A DNA stretch of 64,000 nucleotides from Saprospiraceae bacterium (GTDB lineage Bacteria > Bacteroidota > Bacteroidia > Chitinophagales > Saprospiraceae): positions 4,774,001 to 4,838,000 of the forward strand of contig JADJXD010000001.1 in NCBI GenBank assembly GCA_016715985.1, given 5' to 3'. The notes under the pieces are model-generated. The model had not been told where the DNA came from and did not search any database. It worked only from the letters and a program-made list of their open reading frames with translations. The position numbers were made by a program, and so were the translations under genes. Positions 27,506 through 36,382 of this stretch are shown piece after piece; position 1 is the first letter of the stretch, and each line of letters starts with the position of its first letter.

Positions 27506-27540
27506 AGTCTTGTTGATTTAGTTTGACAAGACTCTTTTTA
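27506..27540. terminator. Terminator after metK
   Basis: AGTCTTGT (27506-27513) pairs with ACAAGACT (27526-27533), followed by CTTTTT. It lies between convergent metK and pnuC. Confidence 0.75.
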
Positions 27541-27542
27541 AT

Positions 27543-28211
27543 TTAAGTTCTTTCCACTACTTTTATATTTTTATTCCATCTATTCCAACCATAAAAGGCA
27601 AGTATCAGAAATATCAGATACTGTAGAGAAGTAATTGAATATCCCTTCAGAATATACAATGGTATAGATACTATATTGCCTATGATCCAAAATATCCAGT
27701 TTTCAATTTTTCTTTTGGCCATCAACCACATGGCAATCAGAAAAACGGAAGTTGTAAAGCAATCTGTATAATCTAAATATGTAAAAGAAAATTTTAATTC
27801 ATTCAGATCAATATGTTCACCTAATAATAAAACCGGTCTTAAAAAGTAAACTGTCAGGGTAAATAAAAAACTAACTATAAATATAAAGATTATAGGAAAA
27901 TAGTCATTTTTGTTTAATCTTAAAATCTCAACTTTCTTGTCTTCCGTTTTATGAGACGACCATTGTGTCCATCCGTAAATACTCATTGCAGTGTAATAAA
28001 AATTTATCATCATGTCTCCCATCAAGCCCCATTGATATAATAGAATAGTATATATCCCTGTGCTAAAGATTCCGGTAGGGTAGCCTTTTGTATTTCTTCT
28101 GCTTATTAAATAGACACTGGCAATACCGAATATAGCAGCTACCAGTTCCAGAAATATCTGCAATCTACTATAGTCAGAATAAGGTTCTGTTACTGTTTCT
28201 AAAAAATCCAT
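27543..28211 (-). CDS. pnuC: PnuC-family nicotinamide riboside (or related vitamin) transporter
   Basis: The protein of about 222 residues has seven predicted membrane segments and the PnuC blocks FLELVAAIFGIASVYLISRRN, GIYTILLYQWGLMGDMMINFYY and IYGWTQW. PnuC proteins carry nicotinamide riboside by facilitated diffusion; PnuT relatives carry thiamine. I looked for a TPP riboswitch on this strand upstream and saw none, so NAD-precursor uptake is favoured. A TTG at 28229 would add six residues; ATG 28211 (MDFLETV) is chosen. Confidence 0.83.
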   Translation of the reverse strand: MDFLETVTEPYSDYSRLQIFLELVAAIFGIASVYLISRRNTKGYPTGIFSTGIYTILLYQWGLMGDMMINFYYTAMSIYGWTQWSSHKTEDKKVEILRLNKNDYFPIIFIFIVSFLFTLTVYFLRPVLLLGEHIDLNELKFSFTYLDYTDCFTTSVFLIAMWLMAKRKIENWIFWIIGNIVSIPLYILKGYSITSLQYLIFLILAFYGWNRWNKNIKVVERT

Positions 28212-28388
28212 CCTGTAATTTGTTGCCAAATTAAAATAATTAAAACTATTTCAGCCATTTTATAGAGATGTTTAATTTTTATATGATCTGGTTTGAAAAA
28301 TATGGCATAATTTATTTTATCAACTCGCTTTTGGCATTCTTTTTCTATTTTTTGCGCCATATTATAATGTGTATGGGCAAATTTAATT

Positions 28389-28427
28389 TTGGCTTAACAT
28401 TGGCTTAACATTGGCTTCGGACATTTG
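28389..28427 (+). promoter_or_regulatory. PHO-box-like 11-bp direct repeats next to a -7-like element
   Basis: The 11-mer TTGGCTTAACA occurs at 28389-28399 and 28400-28410 and starts a third time at 28411. This places TTAACA at 28394-28399 and 28405-28410 with a 5-bp spacer, then a degenerate TTCGGA at 28416-28421. TTAACA-N5-TTAACA is the PhoP-box pattern known from Bacillus, and PhoB boxes also repeat every 11 bp. A -7-like GACATTTG (one mismatch) lies at 28420-28427, 9 bp after the second repeat, a spacing suited to activation. Phosphate control is inference. Confidence 0.55.
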
Positions 28428-28441
28428 TGAAAAATTCAAAT

Positions 28442-31255
28442 ATGAGATTGGTATTAATATGTTTAACACTCGCCTTTACGGGAATAATGCAAGCGTTTTC
28501 CCAGTCAGGCACTATCGAAGGCATCATTCTTGATGCTGACACGAAGGAGTCCCAGATTGGGGCTTATGTACTTATAGACGGTACTTCTGAAGGAACTACC
28601 ACAGATATCGACGGACTTTTCGTTTTAAGAGTGGCACCGGGTACTTATACGATTGCTATTTCAAGTTTAGGTTATGAAACCATCAAAATTGAAAATGTTG
28701 TGGTGGAGCAAGGTAAAAAAACTGAACTGAATGCAGCTTTGAAAACAGAGAGCTTAGTTTTGGCAGAGGTTATGATTACGGACTACAAAAAAACAAACAC
28801 CGATGTCGCTGTTCTTTTAGAAATTAAGCAAGCCAAACAGGTGGTTAGTGCTATTTCGAGCCAACAAATTCAAAAGTCACAGGACAGTAATGCGGCTCAG
28901 GTAATGCAAAGAATTCCCGGAGTAACAATTGTTGAAAACAGATTTGTGATGATACGTGGATTGAGTGAAAGATACAATAATGTGATGATCAACAATGTCA
29001 TTGCACCCAGTACGGAAGTAGATAAAAGAACTTTTTCTTTTGATCTGGTTTCCAGTAATGCGTTGGATAAAATGTTAATCTACAAATCAGGTTCAGCTGA
29101 CATGCCGGGCGATTTTGCCGGAGGTGTAATAAAATTATTCACTGTTGATAATGTTGATGAAAACTTTACAAAATTGAGTTTGGGGTTAGGTATGCGACCG
29201 GGCACGACATTTTCTCCTTATTTTCAAAGTCAGGGGTCGTCAACAGACTGGTTGGGATTTGACAATGGTTACAGAGGGTTACCATCAACCTTTCCAACTA
29301 CAAGTGCCTTGGCAGGGTCTGCAAGAAATGCAGATATCAGGAAAGCTGCAGCACATTCACTACCTAATAATTTCGTTGCACAAGAATCGATGGCTACACT
29401 TGATTATTCTGTGGGTTTAAGTTTCGGACGTAATATAGATTTAGGAAATGGCAAAAAGCTTTCAACCATAAATAGTATTTCCTACTCAAATTCCTATCAG
29501 TATTATGTAAGAGATTTTCACAGATATTTTGAATGGGTAGATCAAAGTCAGCCAATCCTGCAAAGATTTGTATTTAACGATGATACATACCAGAAGGAAA
29601 ATAAAATAACAGTTTTATCCAACTGGAATTACAGAATCAATGCAAATAACAGAATTAAATTTAAGAATTTATTTAACCAGATTGGAGAAAACGAAACTGT
29701 GTTAAGAAATGGATTCGACTTCATTCAAAGACCGGATGATAATTTAAGAAACTATTTGCTTGGATATAGATCCAGATCTATTTACACAGGACAATTAGAA
29801 GGAGAGCACAATCTCTCAGAGAAAAATAACCTTAGATGGGTATTCGGTGGAAGTTATCTAAATGAATCGGAACCTGACTTAAGAAGATTCAGAACTTATC
29901 GTGCTCAGAATGCACCTGAGAATTTGAACTATACCATGCAATTACCTCCGAGTTCCAATCTATTTGAAACCGGAAGATATTTCGGTTCACTGAACGAGTT
30001 TTCAGTAAATCATGGTGTGGATTACACTTACAAACTTGGAGAAGAATCAGCAAAACAGATTACACTAAAAACAGGATATTATGCTGATTACAGAGACCGG
30101 GATTTTTCTTCAAGGTACATATCTTATCTGTATCCGGGATTTTTTAATCCGGAAATAGGAAGAGAATTGAGCATGAATTCTTTGGACAAAATCTTTAGTA
30201 ATGAAAACATCAAGACAACGGACGGATTGGTAATTGAAGAAGGAACCAGACCTATTGATTCTTATCAGGCAAGCAATTTGTTGTTTTCAGGTTATTTTAG
30301 TACTGAAATCCCATTTAATGAATTCAACTTTATCGGAGGGGTTAGAGTTGAAAATAATACTCAAACGATGACCAGCAGGAATGACTTTGAAGTAATAGAG
30401 GTAAAAAATCCGGTTACATCATTTATGCCTTTCGGAAATTTGTCTTACAACTTAACAAGCAAATCAATATTAAGAGCTGCTTATGGTCGTACGGTCAACA
30501 GACCTGAATTCAGAGAATTGGCTCCGTTCTTATTTTATGATTACAAATTGGAAGCGGGTAGGGTAGGTAATCCCAATCTTGTAACTGCTACTATTGACAA
30601 TCTTGATTTAAGATACGAATTTTACCCAAGATCTGGTGAAATTATTTCAATTGGTGGTTTTTATAAGTACTTTAATGACCCGATTGAAAACAGAACAATC
30701 ATTACGACAGAGCAGCCGCAATTTACATTTATCAATGCTGAGTTTGCAAGAAATTATGGTGCAGAATTGGAAATCAGAAAATCATTGAAAGGAGTAACCG
30801 GAAGTTCTTTTATAGATAATTTTTCTGTAAACATGAATGCGTCTATTATTTTCTCTGAAGTAGATTTGGGTAGTTCTGCTGTTGCCCAAAAAAGAGAAAG
30901 AGCACTTCAAGGTCAGTCTCCTTATATTGTTAACACTGCGTTGTACTATGCTAACCAAAGCAATTTGAATATCAATCTGATTTATAATGTATTTGGTGCC
31001 AGGATATTTTCAGTGGGGGATGACTTATTTCCTACTATCTATGAGTTGCCAAGAAATAGTTTTGATATATCCATCAGCAAGCAAGTTGGCAAAAGAGTGA
31101 CTTATAAATTAGGCGTTCAGGATTTATTAAATGCCAGATACAGATTCTTCCAGGATTCAGACAGAAATGAAAAAATTGATGATAAAGATAATGTAATTTT
31201 CTCCTTCAGAAGGGGGTCATTATTCTCATTGTCAGCGACTTATAATCTTTTTTAA
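28442..31255 (+). CDS. TonB-dependent outer-membrane receptor, possibly phosphate-regulated
   Basis: The 937-residue protein has a signal peptide (ending near MQAFSQ), a CarboxypepD_reg-like domain at about 25-105 (GIILDADTKESQIGAYVLIDGTSEG), a plug at about 120-235 with MQRIPGVTIVENRFVMIRGLSERYNNV, and a long barrel ending in Phe (SATYNLF). A GTG at 28427 would add five residues but lies in the -7-like element, so ATG 28442 is preferred. It is followed by two lipoproteins that probably act with it. The ligand is unknown; the PHO-box-like repeat hints at a phosphorus-containing one. Confidence 0.87.
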   Translation: MRLVLICLTLAFTGIMQAFSQSGTIEGIILDADTKESQIGAYVLIDGTSEGTTTDIDGLFVLRVAPGTYTIAISSLGYETIKIENVVVEQGKKTELNAALKTESLVLAEVMITDYKKTNTDVAVLLEIKQAKQVVSAISSQQIQKSQDSNAAQVMQRIPGVTIVENRFVMIRGLSERYNNVMINNVIAPSTEVDKRTFSFDLVSSNALDKMLIYKSGSADMPGDFAGGVIKLFTVDNVDENFTKLSLGLGMRPGTTFSPYFQSQGSSTDWLGFDNGYRGLPSTFPTTSALAGSARNADIRKAAAHSLPNNFVAQESMATLDYSVGLSFGRNIDLGNGKKLSTINSISYSNSYQYYVRDFHRYFEWVDQSQPILQRFVFNDDTYQKENKITVLSNWNYRINANNRIKFKNLFNQIGENETVLRNGFDFIQRPDDNLRNYLLGYRSRSIYTGQLEGEHNLSEKNNLRWVFGGSYLNESEPDLRRFRTYRAQNAPENLNYTMQLPPSSNLFETGRYFGSLNEFSVNHGVDYTYKLGEESAKQITLKTGYYADYRDRDFSSRYISYLYPGFFNPEIGRELSMNSLDKIFSNENIKTTDGLVIEEGTRPIDSYQASNLLFSGYFSTEIPFNEFNFIGGVRVENNTQTMTSRNDFEVIEVKNPVTSFMPFGNLSYNLTSKSILRAAYGRTVNRPEFRELAPFLFYDYKLEAGRVGNPNLVTATIDNLDLRYEFYPRSGEIISIGGFYKYFNDPIENRTIITTEQPQFTFINAEFARNYGAELEIRKSLKGVTGSSFIDNFSVNMNASIIFSEVDLGSSAVAQKRERALQGQSPYIVNTALYYANQSNLNINLIYNVFGARIFSVGDDLFPTIYELPRNSFDISISKQVGKRVTYKLGVQDLLNARYRFFQDSDRNEKIDDKDNVIFSFRRGSLFSLSATYNLF

Positions 31256-31287
31256 TTAATTTATTTTTTAAACCAAACAGAAATTTT

Positions 31288-32691
31288 ATGAAAAATTTGT
31301 TGTATTTTTTAATGATAATTGTTCTAGGTGTTAGTATTGCTTCTTGTGATAAAGATGAGCCGGATCCGGATCCGGTTGATCCGGGCACTACTTTAACAGA
31401 GCTTCAGGGAAATTTGTCAACTCAAACATTGGTTGCATCCAAAAAGTACTTATTAAAAGGACAGGTATTTGTAAATAGCGGTGTTGTTTTGACGATTGAA
31501 CCGGGAACAGTTATTTTTGGTGATAAAGCTACCAAAGGTACTCTTGTAATCAGTAAGGGGGGTAAAATCAATGCAGAAGGAACAGTTGATAAGCCTATTG
31601 TATTTACATCAAATCTTGCGGAAGGTATCAGAGACCGTGGTGACTGGGGTGGATTGGTGATTTTGGGAAATGCAAATGTGAATCAAAATAATCCGGCTAT
31701 CGAAGGTATCACTCCAGAGGTAAACTTTGGTACAACCAATAGTACTGCTAATGATGGAGAAAGTTCTGGTACACTTAAATATGTCAGAGTAGAATTTGCA
31801 GGTATCGAATTGACTCCTAACAATGAAACTAACTCAATTACATTAGGAGGAGTAGGTCGAGGTACTGTTATGGATTATTGTATGGTGTCTTTTGGTGGCG
31901 ACGATGGATTTGAATGGTTTGGGGGAACTGTAAACAGCAAATATCTCATTTCTTTGGCTACATGGGATGATGATTTTGACGTTGATTATGGATTTTCTGG
32001 TAACGTTCAGTTTGGACTTGCAGTAAGATATCCAAGTTTTGCAGATCAGTCAGGCTCAAATGCATTTGAATGTGATAATGGTCCTAATGATAATGATGTA
32101 TTACCGTATACTACTGGAACATTTTCAAACTTTACCGTATTGGGCCCCATTTTGACAGGAACAACCACGGGAAATGGTAATTATCAACATTGTATTGATC
32201 TTAGAAGAAGGACCTCCGTAACTTTGGCAAACTCAGTTTTCACTGGTTTTCCAAGAGGGATCAGAATGAACCAACCATCTGTTTTAGGTCAATATAATGC
32301 TGGCAGAGGAGCTTTGATAAATAATGTCATGGTTGCCGGTGCAGCTACTTATCAGGCAGGAACAGGCGTAGCTGTGGATGATGTGAAGAATTTCTGGGAA
32401 GCGACCAATACAACAATCGCTCAGCCTGCTTCAGCAGATCTTTATGCAGGTTTAGGTTTGAAAGCTGACTTGTATTACGGTAGCAAATTAGCGGAAAATT
32501 ATCCTTCCAATCCTGATTTCAAATTAGGTGCAGGTACTTTAAATACAGGCGCTAAATTTGATAATGCAAAATTTAGTGAAGCAAACAGAACCGGATTTTT
32601 CCAAAATGTAGCATATATCGGTGCTTTTGGCGGATCAACAGACTGGACAGATACATGGGCTGAATTCAACCCAATCAAAAAAGTATATTAA
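31288..32691 (+). CDS. Surface lipoprotein with a right-handed beta-helix-like fold
   Basis: The 467-residue protein has a lipoprotein signal (GVSIASC, Cys20) followed by an acidic Asp/Pro linker (DEPDPDPVDPG). The body has repeated short beta-strand units such as GVVLTIEPGTVIFGDKATKGTLVI, as in parallel beta-helix proteins, and a FGGDDGFEWFGG block. The family recurs beside TonB receptors in Bacteroidota, but I know no defined function. It lies 32 bp after the receptor in the same operon, so it is inferred to be its outer-surface partner, much as SusD partners SusC, though it is unrelated to SusD. Confidence 0.7.
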   Translation: MKNLLYFLMIIVLGVSIASCDKDEPDPDPVDPGTTLTELQGNLSTQTLVASKKYLLKGQVFVNSGVVLTIEPGTVIFGDKATKGTLVISKGGKINAEGTVDKPIVFTSNLAEGIRDRGDWGGLVILGNANVNQNNPAIEGITPEVNFGTTNSTANDGESSGTLKYVRVEFAGIELTPNNETNSITLGGVGRGTVMDYCMVSFGGDDGFEWFGGTVNSKYLISLATWDDDFDVDYGFSGNVQFGLAVRYPSFADQSGSNAFECDNGPNDNDVLPYTTGTFSNFTVLGPILTGTTTGNGNYQHCIDLRRRTSVTLANSVFTGFPRGIRMNQPSVLGQYNAGRGALINNVMVAGAATYQAGTGVAVDDVKNFWEATNTTIAQPASADLYAGLGLKADLYYGSKLAENYPSNPDFKLGAGTLNTGAKFDNAKFSEANRTGFFQNVAYIGAFGGSTDWTDTWAEFNPIKKVY

Positions 32692-32712
32692 TCTCGTTTA
32701 GAATTTTTTTTA

Positions 32713-32749
32713 ATGGTGATTACATTAATTTGTGATCACCATTTTTTTA
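32713..32749 (+). terminator. Terminator or attenuator after the beta-helix lipoprotein
   Basis: ATGGTGATTACA (32713-32724) pairs with TGTGATCACCAT (32731-32742), one G-T pair, followed by seven T. The next gene is on the same strand, so this may reduce rather than stop its expression. Confidence 0.78.
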
Positions 32750-32788
32750 TTTAGTTTTTGAGACTATTTTTACTGAAAAATTGATTTT

Positions 32789-33394
32789 ATGCAAAAAAAT
32801 GTAATGTTTTATCTTTTACCGGTTTTTCTCTTTATTACCTGCAAAGAAAAAATTACTCCCATTTTAAAGCCGGCACAGGAAGTACTCAGTGCTGATAGCA
32901 TCGAGTTATTTAAGTATGATATTATGCGTTATGCAGGTAAATTGCCGGGAAAAGCAGACCATACTACAAAATTTGATACCGTATTTGATAACCACTACAA
33001 AACACTGGCAGAACAACATGATCTTGTCTATTATGTAAAAAATGAAAAAAACAGTAGAATCAAATTCCTGCTCACGCGAGTCGCACCTAGCATGTATGTA
33101 AAAAAAGTAGCTATCGGAGGTGAAGTGGAGTTTAATTCATCAGGGAATGTTACATTTTATAAGGAAGCATTTCGTACATGGAGAATGCTGGTCCCGGAGC
33201 TGAAAGAGAAGTCAGATATGCTTTTTAAAAATTATTTGCAGGACAAAGATTTAACCCCATATTATACTGAAAATAGTAAAGGGGTAGAATATATTGAGTT
33301 TCCTAATGAACATGTAAAATATGATACCATACAAAGATTATGGATATCATCACTGGAAGATCCCTTAGAACCATATTACGACATGAAGAGGTAG
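32789..33394 (+). CDS. Hypothetical lipoprotein downstream of the TonB receptor locus
   Basis: I do not recognise this 201-residue protein. It starts with a lipoprotein signal (LFITC, Cys18). The rest is mixed alpha/beta with no Cys and no known motif. It follows the terminator-like hairpin at 32713 and shares the strand of the receptor and beta-helix lipoprotein, so it may be the third member of that locus. No own -7 element was found. Confidence 0.65.
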   Translation: MQKNVMFYLLPVFLFITCKEKITPILKPAQEVLSADSIELFKYDIMRYAGKLPGKADHTTKFDTVFDNHYKTLAEQHDLVYYVKNEKNSRIKFLLTRVAPSMYVKKVAIGGEVEFNSSGNVTFYKEAFRTWRMLVPELKEKSDMLFKNYLQDKDLTPYYTENSKGVEYIEFPNEHVKYDTIQRLWISSLEDPLEPYYDMKR

Positions 33395-33474
33395 TTGAAT
33401 CATTTGTACTATATTACATTTTTCGTTTCTGTCAACATTCTCTTTCATTTAGATAGAAATTAACTAAAACTTTA

Positions 33475-33482
33475 TATTTTTG
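33475..33482 (+). promoter_or_regulatory. -7 promoter element of tRNA-Pro
   Basis: TATTTTTG is a perfect -7 match 12 bp before the tRNA 5' end, so the precursor leader would be about 8 nt. Confidence 0.65.
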
Positions 33483-33494
33483 CGCTACACAATA

Positions 33495-33567
33495 CGGGAT
33501 GTAGCGCAGTTGGTAGCGTACACGTCTGGGGGGCGTGAGGTCGCTGGTTCGAGTCCAGTCATCCCGA
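33495..33567 (+). tRNA. tRNA-Pro (anticodon GGG)
   Basis: The 73-nt cloverleaf has the acceptor stem CGGGATG (33495-33501) / CATCCCG (33560-33566) and A73. The D arm is GCGC/GCGT, the anticodon arm CACGT / GCGTG with loop CTGGGGG giving anticodon GGG, and the T arm GCTGG-TTCGAGT-CCAGT. CGGGxTGTAGCGCAG is typical of tRNA-Pro. The 3' CCA is not encoded (CTA follows A73). Promoter and terminator flank it closely, so it is a single-gene unit. Confidence 0.92.
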
Positions 33568-33577
33568 CTACGAGATT

Positions 33578-33608
33578 AAAGCAGCTTACCCAAATGAGCT
33601 GCTTTTTT
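33578..33608 (+). terminator. Terminator after tRNA-Pro
   Basis: AAAGCAGCT (33578-33586) pairs with AGCTGCTTT (33597-33605), running into a T tract. Confidence 0.85.
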
Positions 33609-33626
33609 AACATATATCTAAATTTT

Positions 33627-33634
33627 TAACTTTG
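33627..33634 (+). promoter_or_regulatory. -7 promoter element that decides the start of the following gene
   Basis: TAACTTTG is a perfect -7 match. Its last three bases are the TTG at 33632 that opens the longest frame, so that TTG cannot be the translation start. Confidence 0.6.
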
Positions 33635-33679
33635 AATTCTATTGTTACTTTCTTTAAAAGATTGATTACCAATGATTTG

Positions 33680-34972
33680 ATGTTTCATGTTTGGGCTTTT
33701 TTTTTATTACTTTTAGTCTTTTTTTATTTTCAGCTACTTTATCAAGGAAGATCCATCTTTCACTACAATCAGGCCGCAATTTTATTCTTTTTAAGCATTT
33801 TATTTATTGCTTTGATTCCACTTTTTAAAATGAATACTTTTAAATTAGTGGAAAACATTGGGAAGGATTTTTTTTCAGTTTATAGAGTTATTTTTATTCT
33901 GATTTTTATTTCTGTATTTATTAGCTTAATTCCGGGCATCGCACATTCCTTTCAATCCAATCCTTTACCAACAGCCAATTCAGATGTTATTTTGCAAAAT
34001 CAGATTTTGTTTGAAAGGTTTATTCGAGGTGAACAACCTTATGCACCTATAAATGAAATTCCTTATGCTCCATACCCGGTATATTTACCGCTGCAGTGGT
34101 TACCCATTGGCTTAGGTATGTATTTTGGAGTCGATTTAAGATGGGGAGGCATATTTATTTTATTTATAATTTACGTTTTCTTTATTTTGGATTTGGATTA
34201 CAGTAGGATTCATAAGTTTTATTTACTTCCATTACTTTTATTACCTTTATACACTGTGAGTTTATCGAATCATTTTAGAATGGAAGATTTAAATTCTGTT
34301 TTTGATATACATATTTATGCATATTATTTCCTGCTTGCATATGGATTATATAAAATGGACGATCGAATTATATTTTTAGGGTTAGTGTTTACAATGCTAT
34401 CCAGATATACCGCAATATTCTGGATTCCGCTTTTATTTATGATTTTGTACCACGTTAAAGGTAAAAAAGTGGTTCTAAAATATATCATATTGGGTATCAT
34501 AACTTTTTTACTATTTTATATTTTGCCTTTTTTTGTTAGAGATCCATCCATTTTGTTACAAGGACTTGATTACCATAACAGGTGTGGAATAGCAGAGCTT
34601 GAGTATTTCACTGTTAAGAATATTGTTCCTTACAATACCACAGTAGGGTTGTCTTACTTACAATTTTATGCTGATATCTTGTCAAAATTAGAAGCCAGTA
34701 AAGCAGTAACATTATTGAGAATCTTTCAATTTGTATTGATGTTATTAGTAAATATTGCCGGATGGTTATATTTTAGAAATAATAAACTGAAAGTTATTGA
34801 GAACCCTTCTGGATTTCTACTTTCATTTTTAGTTATTCAGATGCTATTGTTTTATGCTTCTTCACCACTTGTATTCTCTCACTATTGGTTTACAGTTACT
34901 CCGGTTATTGTGATAATACTTCTCAACTTTGTTAAAGTAAAAATTAAAAATAGAGAATATCTTAAGGTTTAA
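33680..34972 (+). CDS. Polytopic membrane protein, possibly a GT-C type glycosyltransferase
   Basis: The 430-residue protein is very hydrophobic, with about 11 membrane segments. A loop after the second or third segment holds IRGEQPYAPINEIPYAPYPVYLPLQW. A long Arg-containing first external loop, many segments and the short soluble tail resemble DUF2029/GT87-like mannosyltransferases, but I see no diagnostic motif, so the function is open. The longest frame starts at TTG 33632 inside the promoter; the first ATG in frame after the expected transcription start is 33680. Confidence 0.68.
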   Translation: MFHVWAFFLLLLVFFYFQLLYQGRSIFHYNQAAILFFLSILFIALIPLFKMNTFKLVENIGKDFFSVYRVIFILIFISVFISLIPGIAHSFQSNPLPTANSDVILQNQILFERFIRGEQPYAPINEIPYAPYPVYLPLQWLPIGLGMYFGVDLRWGGIFILFIIYVFFILDLDYSRIHKFYLLPLLLLPLYTVSLSNHFRMEDLNSVFDIHIYAYYFLLAYGLYKMDDRIIFLGLVFTMLSRYTAIFWIPLLFMILYHVKGKKVVLKYIILGIITFLLFYILPFFVRDPSILLQGLDYHNRCGIAELEYFTVKNIVPYNTTVGLSYLQFYADILSKLEASKAVTLLRIFQFVLMLLVNIAGWLYFRNNKLKVIENPSGFLLSFLVIQMLLFYASSPLVFSHYWFTVTPVIVIILLNFVKVKIKNREYLKV

Positions 34973-35036
34973 GGGTGTTTCTACTTACCAAAATGCAGGA
35001 TTTTAATATAGACAAAATGAACGGAAAGGTAGATTA

Positions 35037-36359
35037 CTATTCAAATAAAACTATAAAATTTTTCAGCTCTAATTTAATACTCAACCATTCTCTGATTTTT
35101 GTTTTATCGGAGGATGATAGTTTAGTATTAGTTGTAAACTGAACGATATATACTTGCTTCCCAATCGGATCATTTTTTAGATATTTTACTGAATTTATAA
35201 ATGAACATGATTGTATCTGAGGATATAAAGGACTTATCTCCGCTAATATTTCCTGACCTTTTTTCTTTTCAATTGCATTTTCTTCCAGCAGTTTATTTTT
35301 CTTTTGCAGCTCTTCACTGAGTTTGCTGTTTTCTTCTTTAAGCTTATTGAGCTCGGATGTGGTTGTTTTTGACGATTCAAATGAGAATCCTTCTTTTATC
35401 AGAATCTTAGCCTCATGCAAGTTAAAATTTTGCGATCTTTCAATAATCTGTACTTTATCTGCTTCATTTAATGATTTTCCACCATAAACCAATGTAATTG
35501 TTTTTGTACGCTCCTCGATTTCATGTTTTAGCAAATAGTTTCCATTTACAATATTGATGTTTTCGATAAACCTAAAAGAATTTTCTTTGAATTTTTCTGA
35601 TTGAACCAATAAATAGCCAAAATATATACTAGGTATCAATGTGATTGCAATCACCAGACTGATCCATTGATTGACTCTGGTCTTCTGATTTTTATCCAGG
35701 ATGGTTCTGATCGGAAATTTCAGTAATTGAGAGACTATCGTAGAAGCGAGCGCAATAAATACCGTGTTGATTGCAAACAGATATAATGCTCCGAAAAAAT
35801 AATAAAACTGACCGGTTGCGAGCCCGTAACCTGCAGTGCAGAGTGGGGGCATCAGTGCAGTAGCGATGGCTACTCCGGGGATAACATTACCTTTTTGTTT
35901 ACTGCTTATAGCTACAATTCCTGCCAGGCCTCCAAACATTGCGATAAGCACATCATAAATAGTAGGGCTTGTTCTGGCAAGTAACTCTGAGTGAGCAGTT
36001 GAAACAGGACTAATTGCAAAGTATGTGGTTGATGCGACCAAACTGGCTAAGACAGCAAATGTAAAATTATTTAGTGCTTTTCTGAATAATTCAAAATTGT
36101 AGGTTGCAATTCCATAACCCATTCCGTTTATCGGGCCCATCAGCGGAGAAATCAACATGGCACCGATTATTACTGCTGTAGAGTTCATATTTAAACCAAC
36201 GGATGCTACAATAATGGCAAAGACCAGAATCCAAAGATTTGTGCCTTTAAAGATTATCTCTTTTTCAATAGAATTGTGAATCGTCTCAAAATCATCCACT
36301 TCACCATCCAAATTGATATAATGAAGTATTTTTAATACGATCCCTTTATTTTCCGACAT
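35037..36359 (-). CDS. DUF389 (TIGR00341) family membrane protein
   Basis: The 440-residue protein matches DUF389 in its membrane half: ILVFAIIVASVGLNMNSTAVIIGAMLISPLMGPI, then FGGLAGIVAISSKQKGNVIPGVAIATALMPPLCTAGYGLA. About six to seven segments lie between 40 and 265, followed by a soluble C-terminal half with a coiled coil near 320-360 (ELNKLKEENSKLSEELQKK). The family is widespread and uncharacterised. The C-terminal region resembles divergent OmpA-like or BON-like beta units, but not clearly. It follows the OmpA/propeller gene by 23 bp on the same strand. Confidence 0.82.
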   Translation of the reverse strand: MSENKGIVLKILHYINLDGEVDDFETIHNSIEKEIIFKGTNLWILVFAIIVASVGLNMNSTAVIIGAMLISPLMGPINGMGYGIATYNFELFRKALNNFTFAVLASLVASTTYFAISPVSTAHSELLARTSPTIYDVLIAMFGGLAGIVAISSKQKGNVIPGVAIATALMPPLCTAGYGLATGQFYYFFGALYLFAINTVFIALASTIVSQLLKFPIRTILDKNQKTRVNQWISLVIAITLIPSIYFGYLLVQSEKFKENSFRFIENINIVNGNYLLKHEIEERTKTITLVYGGKSLNEADKVQIIERSQNFNLHEAKILIKEGFSFESSKTTTSELNKLKEENSKLSEELQKKNKLLEENAIEKKKGQEILAEISPLYPQIQSCSFINSVKYLKNDPIGKQVYIVQFTTNTKLSSSDKTKIREWLSIKLELKNFIVLFE

Positions 36360-36382
36360 TCAAATTTTATTAAAGATGCCTG

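Noticed and set aside
28212..28441. Possible TPP riboswitch upstream of pnuC
   Set aside because: None of the conserved TPP-riboswitch segments (CTGAGA, ACCTGA) is present on either strand.
34995..35144. A plus-strand frame of 49 codons starting ATGCAGGATTTTAATAT, partly antisense to the DUF389 gene
   Set aside because: Most of it is the reverse complement of the DUF389 coding end, it has no promoter or family resemblance, and codon use there is explained by the minus-strand gene.
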